Assembly (NCBI GenBank): GCA_903858475.1
Contig: CAIOIZ010000145.1
Span: 1-64,000, forward strand
Direction of reading: 5' to 3'
DNA from: an uncultured Bacteroidota bacterium
GTDB taxonomy: Bacteria; Bacteroidota; Bacteroidia; Chitinophagales; Chitinophagaceae
Length of the DNA stretch: 64,000 nucleotides
Part shown: positions 9,914 through 19,143 of the stretch, piece after piece
Layout: each line of letters begins with the position of its first letter
How positions within the stretch are numbered: position 1 is the stretch's first letter
Made by a program: the position numbers and the translations under genes
Notes under the pieces: generated by a model
The model's input: the letters and a program-made list of their open reading frames with translations, nothing else
Databases searched by the model: none
Told to the model about the DNA's origin: nothing

Positions 9914-9921
9914 CAAATGTA
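9914..9921 (-). promoter_or_regulatory. -7 promoter element of truB
   Basis: Minus-strand TACATTTG, an exact TAnnTTTG match, about 110 bp upstream of the preferred truB start. It falls inside the longer version of the open frame, which argues for the shorter protein. Confidence 0.5.
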
Positions 9922-9964
9922 TCAAATTGAATTGAGGATATGTATATGGATTGACTTTAGCGAA

Positions 9965-11308
9965 TTAAATAGCCTGACGAGCTTTTAATTCAAGGTATTT
10001 ATTGACGGCAGTTACCGTTAGTAATTCAGGAGGGGTTAATACAGCCAGGATTCCATGCTTCATCAACTCTTTTACGATTAATTTTTTCTCGTAACGGAAT
10101 TTTTCAGCAATAGTTTTAACATATACTTCCTCCAAATTATTGGTGTGAAGATTGGTCAATTGTTGCAATTCTGTATTTTCAAAAAACACCACCATTAGTA
10201 AGTGATGCTTAGCGATGCTGCGTAAATAATTGAGTTGGCGTTGTAAGCCGGTCATCGATTCAAAATTGGTAAATAGTATCAATAAACTTCTTTGTTTAAT
10301 TCTATTACGAATTTGCAAGTACAACATTTCATAATCACTTTCTAGAAAAGAAGTTTCCTGGTTGTATAATAATTGTAAGATGTTTTCGCGTTGAATTGGT
10401 TTTTTGTCTGCCGGAATTAGTGCCCCCATTTTATTAGAAAAAGTAAGCACCCCTACTCTATCTTGTTTTTGCAAACACACATTGCTTAATACCAAACTGC
10501 TATTAATAGCATAATCTAACAAGCTGAGGTCGGCAAAGGGCATTTTCATTAGGCGGCCTTTGTCGATAATGCAATATACCTGCTGGCTCTTTTCATCCGT
10601 ATAATTATTCACCATCAAGCCTCCCTTTCGGGCAGTGGCTTTCCAGTTAATTGTTCTCATATCATCTCCCCGTACATATTCCTTAATCTGTTCAAACTCC
10701 ATACTATGACCAATTTTGCGCATTCTTTTATTTCCCATTTCAGATTGAATGGTGGTTTGACTCAATAATTCATACTTACGCATTTGCATAAACGAAGGAT
10801 AAACAGGCACATCGGTTGCTGCTGCTAAATTGTGTCGGCGCAACAATAATCCCAATAATGATTTAACATATAATATAATCCTTCCAAAACCATATACCCC
10901 TCTTTGCACGGGCCGCATAACGTAGATAATACTTCGCTGCTCCTTGGCTTTGAATCTTTGTTTTAATAACCAATCTCTTTTTTGGAACTGAACAGGCAAC
11001 TCATCAATCAATTCAATATCCACAGTAAAAGGCATATTGTTTTTAACCTGAATTTCGATTTTATTTTCATCCCCATTACTGAGTCGGTCAGCCAATATCC
11101 GTTGAGCGGTGGGTGCCTTGCTGAAAACAAATAAAAAAAGATAATCCACCAGTACCAGTGACCAATATACAATCAGTATTATTTTACTGATATTTAATAA
11201 CGGAGGATAAAAAAATGAAACGATATACAGTACTATACATATAGATAAGCTCAAGTAAAATCTACTTGTAAAATACAATCCACCAATATATTTTTGTACT
11301 GCCTGCAT
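9965..11308 (-). CDS. DUF58 domain protein of the MoxR cluster
   Basis: 447 residues: two N-terminal membrane helices (about residues 12-32 and 38-60), a beta-rich domain, then the DUF58 region with the signature EFEQIKEYVRGDDMRTINWKATARKGGLMV at about 205-235, which leads into a von Willebrand A-like fold (CIIDKGR, LLDYAINSSLVLSNV). DUF58 proteins are partners of MoxR AAA ATPases, probably envelope-linked chaperone systems assembling metal-containing or surface proteins. It is the last gene of the five-gene minus-strand cluster (spoIIM-type, DUF4129, DUF4350, moxR, DUF58), 22 bp after the moxR stop. The substrate is unknown. Confidence 0.92.
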   Translation of the reverse strand: MQAVQKYIGGLYFTSRFYLSLSICIVLYIVSFFYPPLLNISKIILIVYWSLVLVDYLFLFVFSKAPTAQRILADRLSNGDENKIEIQVKNNMPFTVDIELIDELPVQFQKRDWLLKQRFKAKEQRSIIYVMRPVQRGVYGFGRIILYVKSLLGLLLRRHNLAAATDVPVYPSFMQMRKYELLSQTTIQSEMGNKRMRKIGHSMEFEQIKEYVRGDDMRTINWKATARKGGLMVNNYTDEKSQQVYCIIDKGRLMKMPFADLSLLDYAINSSLVLSNVCLQKQDRVGVLTFSNKMGALIPADKKPIQRENILQLLYNQETSFLESDYEMLYLQIRNRIKQRSLLILFTNFESMTGLQRQLNYLRSIAKHHLLMVVFFENTELQQLTNLHTNNLEEVYVKTIAEKFRYEKKLIVKELMKHGILAVLTPPELLTVTAVNKYLELKARQAI

Positions 11309-11330
11309 GCTGTTCTTTTATTTTACCAAC

Positions 11331-12308
11331 TTAACGAGGCACTTCCACTGTTTTTAATATTATCTCAATTAAGTCATCGGCGGTTACGCCCTCCATTTCC
11401 TTTTCGGGAGTAAGAATAATTCTATGCCTTAGTACATGAGGAGCCATTTCAATAATATCTTCCGGGGTAACAAAATCTCTACCCTTAATAGCTGCATTGG
11501 CTTTGGCACTTCTTAAAATAGCTAATGAAGCTCTTGGAGAAGCCCCCAAATAAAGAGAAGGATTGTTCCTTGTTTCGTTCACAATTTTGGCAATGAATTC
11601 TATCAATTTGGGTTCAATTAAAATTTCTTGTACCAAGGACCGGTAATGACGGATATCGGCAGCAGATAAAATTTTCTTGACCATGCCCAGTAATTCAGTT
11701 GCCCCTTTACCTTGTTGGTTATTGAGGATACTAATTTCTTCCTGCAAGGAAGGATATAGCACTTCTATTTTAAATAAAAACCTATCTAATTGGGCCTCTG
11801 GCAAGCGATAAGTACCTTCCTGTTCGATGGGATTTTGAGTGGCCAATACAATGAAGGGGAAGCGCATTTCATGTGTAGTACCGTCAACGGTTACCTGCCG
11901 TTCTTCCATTACTTCAAAAAGGGCCGCCTGTGTTTTGGCAGGTGCTCTGTTGATTTCATCTATTAATACAATATTGCTAAAGATAGGGCCAGGCTTAAAA
12001 TTAAAATCACCTTCCTTCGGATTGAAGACGGATGTACCAGTAACATCACTTGGCATGAGGTCGGGTGTAAATTGAATGCGACTAAAATCGACATCCATGA
12101 TTTTAGCGATTAATTTGGCGGTAAGAGTTTTTGCTACACCTGGCACGCCCTCAATAAGGATGTGTCCGTCGCAAATCAAACCTATTAATAATAGGTCTAC
12201 CATCTTATGCTGCCCCACAATCACTGTACTGATTTCATTTCTAATTTCAAATACGGAGCGACTGAATCCGCTTAGATCAATTCTTTGTTGAAAAATATTC
12301 TCTTCCAT
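11331..12308 (-). CDS. MoxR family AAA+ ATPase
   Basis: 325-residue cytoplasmic AAA+ ATPase of the MoxR branch. Walker A is GVPGVAKT, Walker B VLIDEINRAPAKTQAALFEVMEE-type, sensor 1 VLATQNPIEQEGTYRLPEAQLDRF, and sensor 2 in GASPRASLAIL. MoxR ATPases act as chaperones for complex maturation and almost always sit beside a DUF58/VWA gene, as here. Position in the middle of the cluster and the short gaps on both sides (22 bp to DUF58, 58 bp from the DUF4350 gene) suggest one operon. Confidence 0.96.
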   Translation of the reverse strand: MEENIFQQRIDLSGFSRSVFEIRNEISTVIVGQHKMVDLLLIGLICDGHILIEGVPGVAKTLTAKLIAKIMDVDFSRIQFTPDLMPSDVTGTSVFNPKEGDFNFKPGPIFSNIVLIDEINRAPAKTQAALFEVMEERQVTVDGTTHEMRFPFIVLATQNPIEQEGTYRLPEAQLDRFLFKIEVLYPSLQEEISILNNQQGKGATELLGMVKKILSAADIRHYRSLVQEILIEPKLIEFIAKIVNETRNNPSLYLGASPRASLAILRSAKANAAIKGRDFVTPEDIIEMAPHVLRHRIILTPEKEMEGVTADDLIEIILKTVEVPR

Positions 12309-12366
12309 TGTGCATTGATTTTATTTTGGTATTTATCCAAAATTGGTAAAGAAAAAATTGGTAATG

Positions 12367-13560
12367 CTATTTTTTATAAAACTGTTGAAACAATTCATTC
12401 AAACTTAACAATTCATAATCACTGATGTCTTGCTTTTTTTGAGCCTGCTCCATCGCACGATACAAGCTATCTACCTTTGCTCTTTCCACCCCACTCTTTC
12501 TACTCAAAGCTGTTACAAAGTCATCGTTAACATGATTGGTATTTAAAAAATACTGATGCCTTACTTGTTCATTAAAATACGTGCACATTTTCTCTGCCAT
12601 GTTCTTATTGTCTTTTTTTTGCAGGTACAATCTTCCTATGGTTTCCGTAAATGCCACGGTCGTATTTATATTGGGCTTAATTGGATCGATAATGCGTTGA
12701 CGGCGCTTTGAACCTACAAACAAATACAACAACAATAATACTATCAAAAGCCAAAAAGCAGTTTTCAATGCGGGGTGCTTCATTATTTCACTTAGAGACG
12801 AAAATCCATCTTCGTTGTCTGATTTTCGTGCACGGAGGTTTCTGTAGTAATCATCCCAATAAACGTGCTCAGGCTCATTCTTGGTATACGCCAATACATG
12901 TTGCAGGTATTTGTAATTATCTTTTTGTAATAAAAAATAATTGCTAAAAGTGCGGGGCTCTGAATGCAAAAACAACCTACCCTTGCCATGAAAATAAACG
13001 AGGTAATTTACTTTGCCATTTCCATTGGTAGCAATAGGCTTTAACCATTCATTATCTTCATAACCTGAAAAATACTGATCCAAGGGAAGATAATAATAAA
13101 AAAAAGATCGAGCATTGAAAAAGGTGGCAGTCGATTGCATCCTGTCGTAATCAAGGGAAAGACTATTTTGACTATGTTGTTCTATGCCCAACTTATTCAA
13201 TAAATTTTCATCCACCGAAGAAGCCGCAATAAATAAATCATTCCCCTTCTTAACATACTCCAGCATATCATTGACCTCAGCTGTGGTGAGGTATAAATTT
13301 CGCGCAAGAAGTATATACAAAGCATTGTCGTCTGCACTTTGACTCCAGGTAGTAGTAAATGATTGGCGTTTGTCACGAATGGTATTCCTGCTATACATCT
13401 CCCTTACCTGGTTATAGGCTATATAAGCTCCAAAAGGCTTTTTATCAGACAACCCATAGGTTTCTTTTAGCTCGGGCATAACCCGCTTGCCAGATTTACA
13501 GGCAAACAATGCCAACAAGGCTATCAGCAAATAAAAGCGATATGTATTGCTATATCTCAA
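12367..13560 (-). CDS. DUF4350 lipoprotein of the MoxR cluster
   Basis: 397 residues. The N-terminal hydrophobic segment ends in LLALFAC, a lipobox with Cys21, so it is probably a lipoprotein. A DUF4350-type domain (GATase/Rossmann-like, around NALYILLARNLYLTTAEVNDMLEYVKKGNDLFIAAS) occupies about residues 75-210, a single membrane helix lies at about 272-292 (FWLLIVLLLLYLFVG), and the C-terminus is a helical cytoplasmic tail. Lipidation together with a later transmembrane helix is unusual. The gene follows the DUF4129-like gene by 6 bp. The function in the MoxR cluster is not known. Confidence 0.85.
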   Translation of the reverse strand: MRYSNTYRFYLLIALLALFACKSGKRVMPELKETYGLSDKKPFGAYIAYNQVREMYSRNTIRDKRQSFTTTWSQSADDNALYILLARNLYLTTAEVNDMLEYVKKGNDLFIAASSVDENLLNKLGIEQHSQNSLSLDYDRMQSTATFFNARSFFYYYLPLDQYFSGYEDNEWLKPIATNGNGKVNYLVYFHGKGRLFLHSEPRTFSNYFLLQKDNYKYLQHVLAYTKNEPEHVYWDDYYRNLRARKSDNEDGFSSLSEIMKHPALKTAFWLLIVLLLLYLFVGSKRRQRIIDPIKPNINTTVAFTETIGRLYLQKKDNKNMAEKMCTYFNEQVRHQYFLNTNHVNDDFVTALSRKSGVERAKVDSLYRAMEQAQKKQDISDYELLSLNELFQQFYKK

Positions 13561-13566
13561 TGCGTA

Positions 13567-14376
13567 TTACAATTTTTTATTAAACTCTTTAAAATCCATT
13601 TCCATGCGAGCATATTGTATCGCATCAATTGGAAATTCACCATACCAAACATATTCATAATGCAAGGTCAGTTTACTAAAGCCATTTTGCAATTCAATAT
13701 GTTTTATTTCCCGCACATATTGAAAATTGGTTTTATCCCCTGTCAATAGTATCCATTGATGGGCTGCCAGCATATGAAGGGTTTTTAAATAATGATACCT
13801 TACAGCCGTGCGATATTGTTTTTGAGAAATCGCCATAGTGATGGCAGCATCAAAATCTGTTTCGCTTGTAATTTCTTCTTCTCTAACAGCTTCAAATACG
13901 GCTTCTGCTTTTTTTACATTTTTCTGAAATATGCTATCAGCAAGGAATAGACGATATACGATAAATGCCACAAAAATACCGGCCAATATCCAAAATATCA
14001 CTTTTACAATAGCGGAGGAAAAAAGTTGCTCCATCCATGATTGACGAGGCATGTTGAAGGATGGGGGTGGATCTTTTTTTTTGTTTTTAGCCTCTTTTAG
14101 TAAACTATCGAGGTAGTTTGCATACGCAAATGCTTTACCCTTTTTCCAAGCTACTATTGTATCAGCTATTATCTCAGATGGATAATAATACAGGAGCGTA
14201 TCGGGCTTGTCCTCCGCTTCCTGGTAAACTGTATTCGATTCCGTAGCAGTTTCTTCCAGGGGAGCTGGCGCTAATTCTTTCAGCGCTGAATCTTTATAGA
14301 TATACTCTTTTTGCTGAGCGTTGACTGAGCAAGTAGAAGAAAAAAATAAAGCCAATATGAAAACTATTTTACGCAT
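13567..14376 (-). CDS. DUF4129-like membrane protein of the MoxR cluster
   Basis: 269 residues: signal peptide (IVFILALFFSSTCSVNAQ), an acidic Pro/Glu-rich periplasmic stretch, one membrane helix at about 139-160 (VIFWILAGIFVAFIVYRLFL), and a C-terminal cytoplasmic helical domain resembling DUF4129 (YRTAVRYHYLKTLHMLA, LTLHYEYVWYGEF). Its first 8 bp overlap the end of the SpoIIM-type gene and its stop is 6 bp before the next start, which suggests translational coupling. The domain assignment rests on pattern and position; a profile search would settle it. Confidence 0.8.
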   Translation of the reverse strand: MRKIVFILALFFSSTCSVNAQQKEYIYKDSALKELAPAPLEETATESNTVYQEAEDKPDTLLYYYPSEIIADTIVAWKKGKAFAYANYLDSLLKEAKNKKKDPPPSFNMPRQSWMEQLFSSAIVKVIFWILAGIFVAFIVYRLFLADSIFQKNVKKAEAVFEAVREEEITSETDFDAAITMAISQKQYRTAVRYHYLKTLHMLAAHQWILLTGDKTNFQYVREIKHIELQNGFSKLTLHYEYVWYGEFPIDAIQYARMEMDFKEFNKKL

Positions 14377-15391
14377 TGCTCTCTTTCAACCGATGAATAA
14401 TTCCATCTGGCTTGATATAATACCCTTTTTTATGTAATCGAATTGGTTGAATAACAAAGTACCATAGGATGAATGTTAAAGATGCTACTAGCATTAATAT
14501 GCCAGCCCATATAGGCAAGCCGCCATTGTCTTCCTTATCAATGGTTTGACTCATCAGGTGCGTGACATAGCTTTCAAAAAAAGCAGCTACTAGAAAAATA
14601 GGAACAAGTACCAACATGATTTTAGCAGCATCTCTTGCGGTTTTTTTGAATGATTGCAAACGACTATAAGTGCCCGGAAAAATAAAACCACTGATTAAAA
14701 TAAACCCGGCAGTACAAGAAATAATAATCGCAGCTATTTCAAGCGTTCCATGAATCCAAATAACAAGAATAGATTTAATTCCTAATCCCTGTGCAAAAAA
14801 AAGCTGTTCAAAAGTTCCCAACATGATGCCATTTTGCCACATAATATAAAGGGTAGGAATGCCAAATAACAAACCACCAGCAAAACTAAAAAAAGCCACT
14901 TTGATATTATTGAAGGCAATCCTTACAAACATGGCAAAATAGTTGTCGCTTTTATAAATCCCAAAAGGATCACCTTTGGCGATATTATCCTGGGTTTCGT
15001 TTACATAGTTATCTCCCAACACGCCCCTTACAAATTCAGGATTCACCATGGACGAAAAAACGCCAATGGCAACCATCATCATAAAAGCTAGGGTAGTAAA
15101 TAAAAAAATACGATGGTATTTCTTAAACAAAAGTGGCAATTCAAATTTCCAAAATGTAAAAAGGCGACTGTATTTTTCTTTTCTGTTTTGATAAATACTT
15201 TGATAAATACCTGCAGCGATGCCATTCACCCACCTGGTAACCTGACTGCGAGGATAGAAAGTTTTGGCATAAGACACATCATCAATCAGGGTAATAAAAC
15301 GCTGTGCAGTTTCATCTGGATTGTTGCTGGGCTCATGTTGGTATTCCTTCCATTTTTCAGCATTTTTCTTAATAAATAAGGCCTCCCGCAT
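14369..15391 (-). CDS. Stage II sporulation protein M family (DUF95) membrane protein
   Basis: About 340 residues with five or six hydrophobic helices and the SpoIIM-family core (YIMWQNGIMLGTFEQLFF, WIHGTLEIAAIIISCTAGFILI). The species does not sporulate; in Bacteroidota this family belongs to MoxR/DUF58/RDD clusters. The open frame reaches 15454, but the start is set at the ATG 15391 (MREALFIKKNAEKW): the upstream 21 residues form an extra hydrophobic segment not typical of the family, so either could be right. It is the first gene of the minus-strand cluster and diverges from the RDD gene. Confidence 0.88.
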   Translation of the reverse strand: MREALFIKKNAEKWKEYQHEPSNNPDETAQRFITLIDDVSYAKTFYPRSQVTRWVNGIAAGIYQSIYQNRKEKYSRLFTFWKFELPLLFKKYHRIFLFTTLAFMMMVAIGVFSSMVNPEFVRGVLGDNYVNETQDNIAKGDPFGIYKSDNYFAMFVRIAFNNIKVAFFSFAGGLLFGIPTLYIMWQNGIMLGTFEQLFFAQGLGIKSILVIWIHGTLEIAAIIISCTAGFILISGFIFPGTYSRLQSFKKTARDAAKIMLVLVPIFLVAAFFESYVTHLMSQTIDKEDNGGLPIWAGILMLVASLTFILWYFVIQPIRLHKKGYYIKPDGIIHRLKESNA

Positions 15392-15567
15392 AATGTATAC
15401 TTTCAGGTATATGATACTGTAAATTCCCGAAAAAATTAGTAATAAAAAAATCAAGTTATGTTTTTCAATGGTTAATTTGCATAAATCTGGTCAAGTACTT
15501 TGCGCCAATCATTTTACCCATTATTATGATGCACCGTACTTAGGACTGCCTTTCATTAATTGACCCT

Positions 15568-16374
15568 ATGGCCTTGTTGAAAATTGATACCGCGTTTAAT
15601 ATAGATTTGGAGTTCGAAATTGCCGAATTCCATAAGCGTTTATTGGCCTATATGATAGATTATACGCTGCTGATTATTTACCTATTTATGATGAAATATT
15701 TGTTGCATGGCGAAACGGACAGCTATAGTAGCCTTGTGCTGGGTATGGATGAAGGTAGGATTGCTACAGATATTTTAGCCATTTCGGTTCCGATGTTATT
15801 TTATTCATTGCTGACAGAAGTTTTCATGAATGGGCAGACAGTAGGAAAGAAAATTCTAGGCATTAGAGTCATCAGCTTAGATGGCGGGGAGGCTACACTG
15901 GGCCAATATATCTATCGTTGGATTGTTAAATTTTTTGAATGGCCCTTTTTATTTGGATTCATTTTTTTAAGTACACCTACTATCATAGTGTATACTTTCA
16001 TCACTGCCATCTGCGGAATTGCAGTAGTGGTTACGATTGCCGTAACAGAAAAGAACCAACGAATAGGTGATATTATTGCTGGCACAGTGGTAGTAAATAC
16101 TAAAACAAAAATGAGTTTAGACGATACCATTTTTATGCAGGTAGCCGAAACCAATTACCAAGTGATTTTCCCTGAGGTAATGCGACTTAGCGACCGAGAC
16201 ATCAATACCATCAAGAGTGTATTAACGCAGGCGAGCAAACGCAATAATTTTGATATGTGCAATAGAGTAGCAGACAAGGTAAAAGAAGTACTGAAAATAA
16301 AGTCTGATATGTATGCCGACCAATTCCTAGAGAAACTACTGGAAGATTATAATTATTTAGCCACCCGGGAATAA
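15568..16374 (+). CDS. RDD family membrane protein
   Basis: 268 residues with an RDD domain: Arg/Asp/Asp pattern in FHKRLLAYMIDYTLLIIYLF (helix 1), a second helix near IATDILAISVPMLFYSLL, the GQTVGKKILGIRVI motif, and a hydrophobic hairpin at about 130-165. The last 75 residues are soluble and helical. RDD proteins are of unsettled function (some have been described as ion antiporters) and recurrently accompany SpoIIM-type and MoxR genes, as here. It is transcribed divergently from the cluster and converges on the next gene 15 bp away. Confidence 0.92.
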   Translation: MALLKIDTAFNIDLEFEIAEFHKRLLAYMIDYTLLIIYLFMMKYLLHGETDSYSSLVLGMDEGRIATDILAISVPMLFYSLLTEVFMNGQTVGKKILGIRVISLDGGEATLGQYIYRWIVKFFEWPFLFGFIFLSTPTIIVYTFITAICGIAVVVTIAVTEKNQRIGDIIAGTVVVNTKTKMSLDDTIFMQVAETNYQVIFPEVMRLSDRDINTIKSVLTQASKRNNFDMCNRVADKVKEVLKIKSDMYADQFLEKLLEDYNYLATRE

Positions 16375-16388
16375 AATACGCTAATCAA

Positions 16389-16838
16389 TTATACAGCAAC
16401 ATTCCCCAAACCAATCACTGCAATAGATAATAATAGTACCATCAGAATAGCGATAATCCCCCGCATGATTGAAAATACTTTAATATTTCTGAAGCAACGG
16501 TTTAACTCCATTGAATCTTCATTGCGAATGGCCGCTAACAATTGATTGCCAAATCTAAACTGCAAATAACTTAGAATAGCATGCAATAGCGCAATAATAA
16601 TATACATAGTAAGGGCAACAAGCTGGTCGGTTGACATGCCGCCGCTTTTATACCAACTGGGTCTTGAATTTTTCTCTGCATAAATATAGGCAAAGACCAA
16701 TACCAAGGCGCTCAATACAAAGCCCGCGATTCCTGTTATTCTCGACCAAACTGCAGTATCTTTTAAATAACTACTGGCAGCAGAATCAATTTGTAATTCG
16801 GTTTGCAGAAAGCTCTCCTCTTGCTCTAACATGGTCAA
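16389..16838 (-). CDS. Small four-helix membrane protein, DUF5362-like (copy 2)
   Basis: 149 residues: a short acidic N-terminus, then about four hydrophobic helices (VLSALVLVFAYIYA, LVALTMYIIIALLHAILSYL, and a C-terminal one, IMRGIIAILMVLLLSIAVIGLG). It is a clear paralogue of the gene upstream: both carry LQI/VDSAA..YLKDTAVWSR-type N-termini and the segment I(A/V)GFVxSAL. The resemblance to DUF5362 proteins is from memory of the pattern. The ATG at 16832 (MLEQEES) is an alternative start. Function unknown. Confidence 0.7.
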   Translation of the reverse strand: MTMLEQEESFLQTELQIDSAASSYLKDTAVWSRITGIAGFVLSALVLVFAYIYAEKNSRPSWYKSGGMSTDQLVALTMYIIIALLHAILSYLQFRFGNQLLAAIRNEDSMELNRCFRNIKVFSIMRGIIAILMVLLLSIAVIGLGNVAV

Positions 16839-16884
16839 TTTTATTTACAACAGTTTGTTATATTATTTGCCAGGCTGCTTTTTA

Positions 16885-17352
16885 TTAAAAGCCGCCAGAT
16901 AGGATGGCACCCAATCCGCCAAACAACAAGCCCATGGCTATGAAGAAAATATAAATAAGTGCTATCACCCCATAGACCCTAAATAAAAGTTTCAGATTTT
17001 TAAAAGAGTCGTTCAATGATGTTTGATCGCTACTAACAAGGGCAGCTTTCATTTTTACAGCAAATCGATATGTAAACAAGGAAACCATGCAACCAATGGC
17101 GGCGAAAATCAGGTAAACGACAGTAATCGTTGTAGCACCCATGGCAGCGGCATTTTTGTCGTAAGCATACCCTCTGCTACTCATATTATCAAAAATAGTA
17201 CCTGCAAAAAAGGAAAACAACCCAAGCAGCGCACTCATCACAAAACCCACTATCCCTAATAGTTTGGCCCACATAGCCGTTTCTTTTAAATGTGCCTGAG
17301 CGAAATTATCCACTTGCAATTCATTGCTAAGTAAATGTTGGCCTTGTTCCAT
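16885..17352 (-). CDS. Small four-helix membrane protein, DUF5362-like (copy 1)
   Basis: About 155 residues from the ATG at 17352 (MEQGQHLLSNELQVDN); the longer open frame to 17427 would add a hydrophobic leader absent from the paralogue and would run through the proS terminator hairpin. Hydrophobic helices lie at about 33-58, 75-105 and 130-153 of the short form. It precedes the paralogue at 16389-16838 by 46 bp, a tandem duplication with clear divergence. The middle region carries a Gly/Tyr/Ala-rich loop (SSRGYAYDKNAAAMG). Function unknown. Confidence 0.7.
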   Translation of the reverse strand: MEQGQHLLSNELQVDNFAQAHLKETAMWAKLLGIVGFVMSALLGLFSFFAGTIFDNMSSRGYAYDKNAAAMGATTITVVYLIFAAIGCMVSLFTYRFAVKMKAALVSSDQTSLNDSFKNLKLLFRVYGVIALIYIFFIAMGLLFGGLGAILSGGF

Positions 17353-17405
17353 ATTAACTATTTTAGTTGAAAAACGAATATTAAAAAAAAAGTTTACAAT
17401 ACAAA

Positions 17406-17437
17406 ACAAAAGACATTGATATTTCAATGCCTTTTGT
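17406..17437 (-). terminator. Terminator after proS
   Basis: A 14-bp stem with one mismatch (ACAAAAGACATTGA against TCAATGCCTTTTGT, TATT loop) just downstream of the proS stop. Read on the minus strand the stem ends in TTTTGT. Being nearly symmetric it could act in both directions. Confidence 0.6.
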
Positions 17438-17477
17438 AATAATGCTATTAATAAAATACGCCAACCTCAATTGGCTA

Positions 17478-18950
17478 TCAATAAGCCCTTGCAAATAAAA
17501 CTCTTTCCTGGCTTGGTTTTCCGGTGAGTATACAAGTACCTGCTTCTTTTTTATTATTTAAAGGAATACAACGAATCGTAGCCTTTGTTTTTTCTTTGAT
17601 GGCATCTTCCGTTTCTGGAGTCCCGTCCCAATGAGCAGCAATAAATCCGCCTTTTTCATCCAAGAGCTTAACAAATTCATCCCAGCTATTTGCTTCGGTA
17701 GTATGACTCGTCCTAAATGCCAGGGCTTTGTCAAACATATTTTGCTGAATTTCATCAAGTAATCGAACAACTGTATCGGCAATACCGTCAACGGGTACAC
17801 TATTTTTTTCCTTCGTGTCTCTTCTCGCTATTTCCACGACGCCATTTTCAATATCTCGTAAGCCCAAGGCAATTCTTACAGGCACCCCTTTCAATTCGTG
17901 TTCTGCAAATTTCCAACCTGGCCGGTTATCGCTTTCATCATATTTCACAGAAACCCCTGCAGCTTTTAATTGATTCAATATTTCTTTGGCTTTTGCGTCA
18001 ATAACAGGCTTGCTATCTTCTCCCTTATAGATAGGCACAATAACGGCTTGCAAGGGTGCAATTTTCGGTGGCATCACTAATCCGTTGTCATCACTGTGTG
18101 CCATTATCAAAGCGCCAATCAAACGAGTACTAACACCCCAACTGGTGGCCCAAACATATTCTTGTTTATTTTCTTTTGTCAGGAATTGCACATCAAAGGC
18201 TTTGGCAAAATTTTGTCCAAGAAAATGAGAAGTACCTGCCTGCAATGCTTTTCCATCTTGCATCAAGGCTTCAATACAGTAAGTATCTTCAGCACCTGCG
18301 AATCTTTCGTTGGGAGTTTTTACGCCACGAATGACTGGTACTGCCATATAGGTTTCAACAAAATCGGCATATACACCCAGCATTCTTTCTGTTTCTTCAA
18401 TGGCTTCTTCCTTGGTGGCATGGGCGGTATGTCCTTCCTGCCAAAGAAATTCTGCTGTACGCAAAAACAATCGTGTACGCATTTCCCATCTTACCACATT
18501 GGCCCATTGATTAATCAATAAAGGTAAATCGCGGTATGATTGAATCCAATCACGATAGGTATGCCAAATAATGGTTTCTGATGTAGGCCTTACAATCAAT
18601 TCTTCTTCCAATTTAGCATCTGGGTCCACAATGATTCCTTTTCCATTAGGGTCATTCATCAAACGGTAATGGGTTACCACTGCACATTCTTTGGCAAAGC
18701 CTTCTACGTGTGCGGCTTCTTTGCTCAAAAAGCTTTTGGGAATGAATAAAGGGAAATAGGCATTCACATGTCCCGTATCCTTAAACATTTTATCCAATTG
18801 ATCCCTCATTTTTTCCCATAAGGCAAAACCGTAAGGTTTAATAACCATACAACCCCTAACGGCCGAATAATCAGCCAATCCGCCTTTGATAACCAAATCG
18901 TTGTACCATTGAGAATAATCTTCCTGTCTAGTAGTCAGTTCTTTCGCCAT
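17478..18950 (-). CDS. proS: Prolyl-tRNA synthetase, archaeal/eukaryotic type
   Basis: Class II aminoacyl-tRNA synthetase that charges tRNA-Pro. The 490-residue length without a large editing insertion and with a C-terminal zinc-like extension region is the archaeal-type ProS commonly found in Bacteroidota. Class II motif 2 is around [36 protein letters not shown] (about residues 150-185), motif 3 near [22 protein letters not shown] (about 275-297), followed by the anticodon-binding domain (about 300-400). A TACTTTTG element at 19102-19109 would give a leader of about 145 nt. Confidence 0.96.
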   Translation of the reverse strand: MAKELTTRQEDYSQWYNDLVIKGGLADYSAVRGCMVIKPYGFALWEKMRDQLDKMFKDTGHVNAYFPLFIPKSFLSKEAAHVEGFAKECAVVTHYRLMNDPNGKGIIVDPDAKLEEELIVRPTSETIIWHTYRDWIQSYRDLPLLINQWANVVRWEMRTRLFLRTAEFLWQEGHTAHATKEEAIEETERMLGVYADFVETYMAVPVIRGVKTPNERFAGAEDTYCIEALMQDGKALQAGTSHFLGQNFAKAFDVQFLTKENKQEYVWATSWGVSTRLIGALIMAHSDDNGLVMPPKIAPLQAVIVPIYKGEDSKPVIDAKAKEILNQLKAAGVSVKYDESDNRPGWKFAEHELKGVPVRIALGLRDIENGVVEIARRDTKEKNSVPVDGIADTVVRLLDEIQQNMFDKALAFRTSHTTEANSWDEFVKLLDEKGGFIAAHWDGTPETEDAIKEKTKATIRCIPLNNKKEAGTCILTGKPSQERVLFARAY

Positions 18951-19101
18951 ACAATATTCGCTGGAAGCAGGCCAGCATTGTTTTAAATAAATTGAAAAAT
19001 AATATTTCTTAGCACATTTTTAACAACAAAACATTAAACTTAAGCGTCTTATGGCAAAAGATTTGATGTATACTGTATATCATTTGTACTGTAAATCTTT
19101 A

Positions 19102-19109
19102 CAAAAGTA
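19102..19109 (-). promoter_or_regulatory. Possible -7 promoter element of proS
   Basis: Minus-strand TACTTTTG matches TAnnTTTG, about 150 bp upstream of proS. The predicted transcript begins with an AT-rich inverted repeat (AAAGATTT at 19057-19064 and AAATCTTT at 19093-19100). Confidence 0.4.
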
Positions 19110-19143
19110 GTAACTTCATTCTTAACGGATAAAACCATTTGCC

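Noticed and set aside
18096-18521. 141-codon plus-strand frame opposite proS
   Set aside because: Antisense to the class II synthetase motifs; no independent evidence.
18951-19100. T-box or other tRNA-sensing leader for proS
   Set aside because: The leader is AT-rich with only one weak 8-bp inverted repeat and lacks a T-box sequence; T-boxes are not expected in this phylum.
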